From NCBI GenBank assembly GCA_015272515.1, contig JACYLN010000123.1, positions 1 through 64,000 of the forward strand: DNA of 64,000 nt, read 5' to 3'. Shown here one piece after another: positions 61,165 through 64,000 of this stretch. Each line of letters begins with the position of its first letter. Positions within the stretch are counted from its first letter, which is position 1. The translations under genes and the position numbers were made by a program. Under the pieces are notes generated by a model. The model had not been told where the DNA came from, did not search any database, and saw nothing but the letters and a program-made list of their open reading frames with translations. This DNA comes from Leptolyngbyaceae cyanobacterium C42_A2020_001 (GTDB lineage Bacteria > Cyanobacteriota > Cyanobacteriia > Leptolyngbyales > Leptolyngbyaceae).

Positions 61165-63729
61165 ATGGGAAGAGTCGTCGGCATAGACTTGGGCACTACA
61201 AACTCAGTGGTTGCAGTGATGGAAGGCGGAAAACCCGTCGTCATTGCAAATGCAGAGGGAATGCGGACAACTCCCTCCGTCGTTGGGTTCAGCAAAGACG
61301 GTGAGCGCATGGTGGGGCAGTTGGCGCGTCGTCAAGCGGTGCTCGACCCGCAAAATACTTTTTTTGGCATCAAGCGGTTTATTGGGCGCAAATACACCGA
61401 ACTCACCCCCGAATCAAAACGAGTACCCTACACCATCCGCAAAAACGAGAACGGCAACATTCAGATCAAATGCCCACGCTTGCAGAAAGAGTTTGCGCCG
61501 GAAGAACTGGCAGCGATGATTTTGAAAAAGCTGGCAGAAGAAGCCAGCCGCTATCTGGGCGAACCCGTTACTGGAGCCGTCATCACCGTTCCGGCTTACT
61601 TCAACGATTCGCAGCGACAAGCAACCCGTGATGCGGGACGAATTGCCGGATTGGAAGTGAAGCGGATTTTGAATGAACCTACGGCTGCCTCGCTTGCCTA
61701 TGGGCTGGAACGACGCGATAGCCAAACCATTCTGGTGTTTGACCTGGGTGGGGGCACATTTGATGTCTCCATTTTAGAAGTGGGAGAGGGCGTTTTTGAG
61801 GTGAAGGCGACCGCAGGTGACACCCAATTGGGCGGCAATGATTTTGACAAAAAGATTGTGGATTGGTTGGCAGAACAATTTTTGGAGAAAGAAGGGGTGG
61901 ATTTGCGGCGCGATCGCCAATCTCTGCAACGCCTGACCGAAGCGGCGGAAAAAGCCAAAATTGAGCTTTCCGGCGTAACCATTACCGAAATTAACCTGCC
62001 TTTCATTACCGCTACTGAAGACGGACCTAAACACATTGAAACTCGCCTCACCCGCGCTGAGTTTGAAGGACTCTGTGGCGATCTGCTAACTCGGTTGCGC
62101 GGTCCCGTGCGCCAGGCAATGCGCGATGCTGGACTCAACCCTGCCCAAATTGACGAGGTGGTGCTGGTAGGAGGCTCTACTCGCATTCCCATCGTGCAGC
62201 AATTGGTTCGCAGTTTTATTGATCGAGAACCCAACCAGAACGTAAACCCGGATGAAGTTGTGGCAGTAGGGGCAGCAATTCAAGCGGGAATTTTGGGTGG
62301 GGAAATTAAAGACATTCTGCTGCTAGACGTAACTCCGTTATCGCTGGGGCTAGAAACCGTGGGCGGCTTGATGAAAAAATTGATCCCCCGGAACACAACG
62401 ATTCCGGTACGGCGATCGGATATTTTCTCGACTGGAGAAGATAACCAAACTCTGGTAGAAATTCACGTCCTCCAGGGTGAGCGGGAAATGGCAACAGGCA
62501 ATAAATCGCTCGGTCGCTTCAAACTTACGGGCATTCCACCTGCACCACGAGGCATTCCGCAAGTTCAGGTAGCGTTTGACATTGATGCAAACGGTATTTT
62601 GCAAGTCACGGCAATGGATCGCACCACCGGGCGAGAGCAGAGCATCACCATTCAGGGAGCCTCAACTCTGAGTGAGGATGAAGTGAATCGGATGATTCGG
62701 GATGCTCAAGAGGCGGCAGAAGCCGATCGCTTGAAGAAAGAGAAAGTCCAGAAACGTAACGATTCTGAATCTTTGATTCTCAAAGCCGAACGGCAACTGC
62801 GCGAGGCAACGTTGGATTTTGGGATGCAGTTTGTTAGCAGCTACCGCAGCCGGATCGAGGCTGCATCTCAGCAGTTGAAAGCGGCTCTGGTGGAAAATGA
62901 CGAACGCGGCATCGATCGCTATCAAGCCGATCTGCAAGATGCTCTATCGGATCTGACCCGCGAAGTCTATCAACGCAACAAAGAAGAGGAAGAAGCCGAT
63001 AGCTTGCTGGGCGCAATCAAAAGCTTCTTCACCGACGACGATGACGATTATTACGACTACGACGATCGCCGTAGCTATGGTGGTTACGGCAGCACTGGCG
63101 GCTATGGCAGTAGTAGCTATGGCGGCAGTCGCTATGGCAGCAGCACAACTAACTATGACTATGGGTCGTCTCGCAGTAGTTCTAACCGTTGGGACGATGA
63201 CCGCTGGGATAACAGCGATCGCTATAGCTCCCGCGATACCAACAATCGAGCTAGCTCCAGCAATCGCGATCCTTATAACAGTCGCGATAGCTACAGCAAC
63301 CGCGATAGCTACGGTAGTCGAGACACCTACAACAATCGAGATAGCTACAATAGTCGCGAGAATTATGGCAATCGAGACAGTTACAGTAACCGCGACACCC
63401 CTAGTCGAGACAGCTACAATTCACGAGATACCTACAGCAATTCGCGAGACAGCTACAGTAATCGTGATGTGAGCAGCCGCGACCCCAATACGCGCGATAG
63501 TTACGGGTCATCTCGCAGCGAGAATCAGTACAGTAGTTCAGATCAGGATGTTCGAGGCAATCGTCGCAATCGAGATGATCGGTATTATGATAACGATCGC
63601 TCCTCTAGCGCTCCCCCGCCCAATCGAGACAGCCGCGATCGCGCCAATCGCCCCTCTGCTCGCCCTCCCAAAAATCCCCGCCCCAACTTGTATCAGGACA
63701 ACTGGGATGACGACGATGAATGGCTCTAA
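61165..63729 (+). CDS. dnaK: Hsp70 chaperone DnaK with long RDSY-repeat tail
   Basis: An 854-residue DnaK paralogue. Residues 1 to about 610 are typical: [48 protein letters not shown] and the substrate-binding [21 protein letters not shown]. Residues 624-854 form a disordered tail: an acidic stretch, Gly/Tyr/Ser-rich segments ([15 protein letters not shown]), a period-six repeat of the RDSYxx type (residues about 701-783) and an acidic end (NWDDDDEWL). The canonical C-terminal EEVD-type end is absent. Start ATG 61165 gives the standard [10 protein letters not shown]; 61117 adds 16 residues. A dnaJ gene begins 198 bases downstream. Confidence 0.95.
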   Translation: MGRVVGIDLGTTNSVVAVMEGGKPVVIANAEGMRTTPSVVGFSKDGERMVGQLARRQAVLDPQNTFFGIKRFIGRKYTELTPESKRVPYTIRKNENGNIQIKCPRLQKEFAPEELAAMILKKLAEEASRYLGEPVTGAVITVPAYFNDSQRQATRDAGRIAGLEVKRILNEPTAASLAYGLERRDSQTILVFDLGGGTFDVSILEVGEGVFEVKATAGDTQLGGNDFDKKIVDWLAEQFLEKEGVDLRRDRQSLQRLTEAAEKAKIELSGVTITEINLPFITATEDGPKHIETRLTRAEFEGLCGDLLTRLRGPVRQAMRDAGLNPAQIDEVVLVGGSTRIPIVQQLVRSFIDREPNQNVNPDEVVAVGAAIQAGILGGEIKDILLLDVTPLSLGLETVGGLMKKLIPRNTTIPVRRSDIFSTGEDNQTLVEIHVLQGEREMATGNKSLGRFKLTGIPPAPRGIPQVQVAFDIDANGILQVTAMDRTTGREQSITIQGASTLSEDEVNRMIRDAQEAAEADRLKKEKVQKRNDSESLILKAERQLREATLDFGMQFVSSYRSRIEAASQQLKAALVENDERGIDRYQADLQDALSDLTREVYQRNKEEEEADSLLGAIKSFFTDDDDDYYDYDDRRSYGGYGSTGGYGSSSYGGSRYGSSTTNYDYGSSRSSSNRWDDDRWDNSDRYSSRDTNNRASSSNRDPYNSRDSYSNRDSYGSRDTYNNRDSYNSRENYGNRDSYSNRDTPSRDSYNSRDTYSNSRDSYSNRDVSSRDPNTRDSYGSSRSENQYSSSDQDVRGNRRNRDDRYYDNDRSSSAPPPNRDSRDRANRPSARPPKNPRPNLYQDNWDDDDEWL
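63265..63513 (+). repeat. hexapeptide (18-base) RDSYxx tandem repeat in dnaK
   Basis: About 14 units of consensus RD(S/T)Y(S/N)(N/S), such as [12 protein letters not shown] and RDSYGS, run in a row, with some units shortened (RDVSS, RDTPS). The underlying bases vary at wobble positions, so the repeat is held at protein level rather than being a fresh DNA duplication. Charged R/D and aromatic Y alternate regularly. Confidence 0.9.
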
Positions 63730-63927
63730 TGGTTGTTGCAGGAGAGATTAACCTTGTCTACGCTCAAATCCATCAGTTTGCCTCAGAAAAAACCTCTAGT
63801 TTTTGAGTTTGACGTGGTTTAGATAGCGGATAAGGCAGATCGGGAAGATTAAATACTACCTGCCCTTCCTCACCCTCCTGAACTTTTGTTCTCCCTCCTG
63901 ACTCCCTCCCTTCTGGCTTCTGTCTCT

Positions 63928-64000
63928 ATGCAAAACTTTCGGAATTACTACGACATCTTAGGAGTCAACAAAGACGCAACCGCAGAGGAAGTCAAAAAAT
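63928..64000 (+). CDS. DnaJ-family cochaperone, N-terminus only
   Basis: The frame from ATG 63928 encodes MQNFRNYYDILGVNKDATAEEV, the start of a J domain, and runs off the window end. The first residues match DnaJ helix I and II; the HPD motif and later domains are outside. A pyrimidine-rich tract (about 63865-63925) precedes the start. It is on the same strand as dnaK and likely in the same operon. Confidence 0.85.
   Translation, partial: MQNFRNYYDILGVNKDATAEEVKK

Noticed and set aside
60816-61310. 164-residue minus-strand ORF over tRNA-Ser and the dnaK start
   Set aside because: It would traverse a complete tRNA gene and the conserved dnaK N-terminus.
63041-63513. Repeat block with 18-base period that could be taken for a CRISPR-like or minisatellite array
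   Set aside because: Units are in the dnaK frame, vary at wobble sites, and have no spacers of constant size.

Overview
The window is chromosomal DNA of a cyanobacterium. The octamer GCGATCGC (HIP1) recurs throughout, inside genes and between them. Several genes belong to families that are typical of or restricted to cyanobacteria: sasA (the KaiC-interacting clock kinase), an SLH-type iron-uptake porin, DUF2358, DUF2996 and DUF3082 proteins, and a DnaK paralogue. There is no photosystem gene, rRNA operon, prophage, insertion sequence or CRISPR array. The small intergenic spaces and the mixture of kinases and WD40 repeats suggest a filamentous, Leptolyngbya/Oscillatoria-like genome, but that placement is inference.

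Layout. 1-4.2 kb: a truncated tRNA-Tyr, then membrane proteins (VTT/DedA, EI24, and a DUF318 permease with its DUF1980 partner). 4.4-9.3 kb: cell envelope and export (TolC, LytM peptidase, an ABC-2 exporter). 9.3-14 kb: small cyanobacterial proteins, an FAD oxidoreductase, a hydrolase and a TPR protein. 14-18 kb: a frameshifted EamA transporter and two GT2 glycosyltransferases. 18-21.5 kb: the minus-strand run purM-rsmA-ispE-DUF3082. 21.9-24.8 kb: RlpA-like protein, MidA-like methyltransferase and a small conserved-looking protein. 25-34.5 kb: a large STAND (NB-ARC)-WD40 protein, an ABC-F ATPase and a pair of hybrid histidine kinases. 34.7-41.5 kb: gpmI, secG, a metzincin-like protease, mutY and a URC1-URC4 pair (uracil catabolism type). 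41.5-50 kb: iron porin, phytase-like lipoprotein, sasA, two hydrolases and an ECF sigma/anti-sigma/Spy-like operon. 50-56 kb: SDR, a STAS-sugar transferase fusion, MoeZ-like E1 enzyme plus JAMM protease, slipin and a nuclease-like protein. 56-64 kb: LivF-type ATPase, two ferredoxins, hisZ, a J-domain-TPR protein, an inositol phosphatase, tRNA-Ser, and dnaK followed by a truncated dnaJ.

How the genes fit together. Most are housekeeping or envelope functions in short operons. The most informative linkages are: ECF sigma - anti-sigma - Spy/CpxP-like protein, which looks like a periplasmic stress-sensing circuit; URC1-URC4, separated by three bases; MoeZ-like activating enzyme beside a JAMM protease, the signature of a ubiquitin-like sulfur-carrier pathway; and dnaK-dnaJ, where DnaK carries a 231-residue Arg/Asp/Ser/Tyr/Asn-rich tail with a hexapeptide repeat.

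For hunting, the strongest points are the DnaK tail, the ECF/Spy circuit, the STAS-sugar transferase fusion, the URC pair, the variant metzincin site, and families of non-coding repeats: twin-HIP1 hairpins, a CCCTACACCCT 11-mer and pyrimidine-rich tracts that run in-frame through genes.
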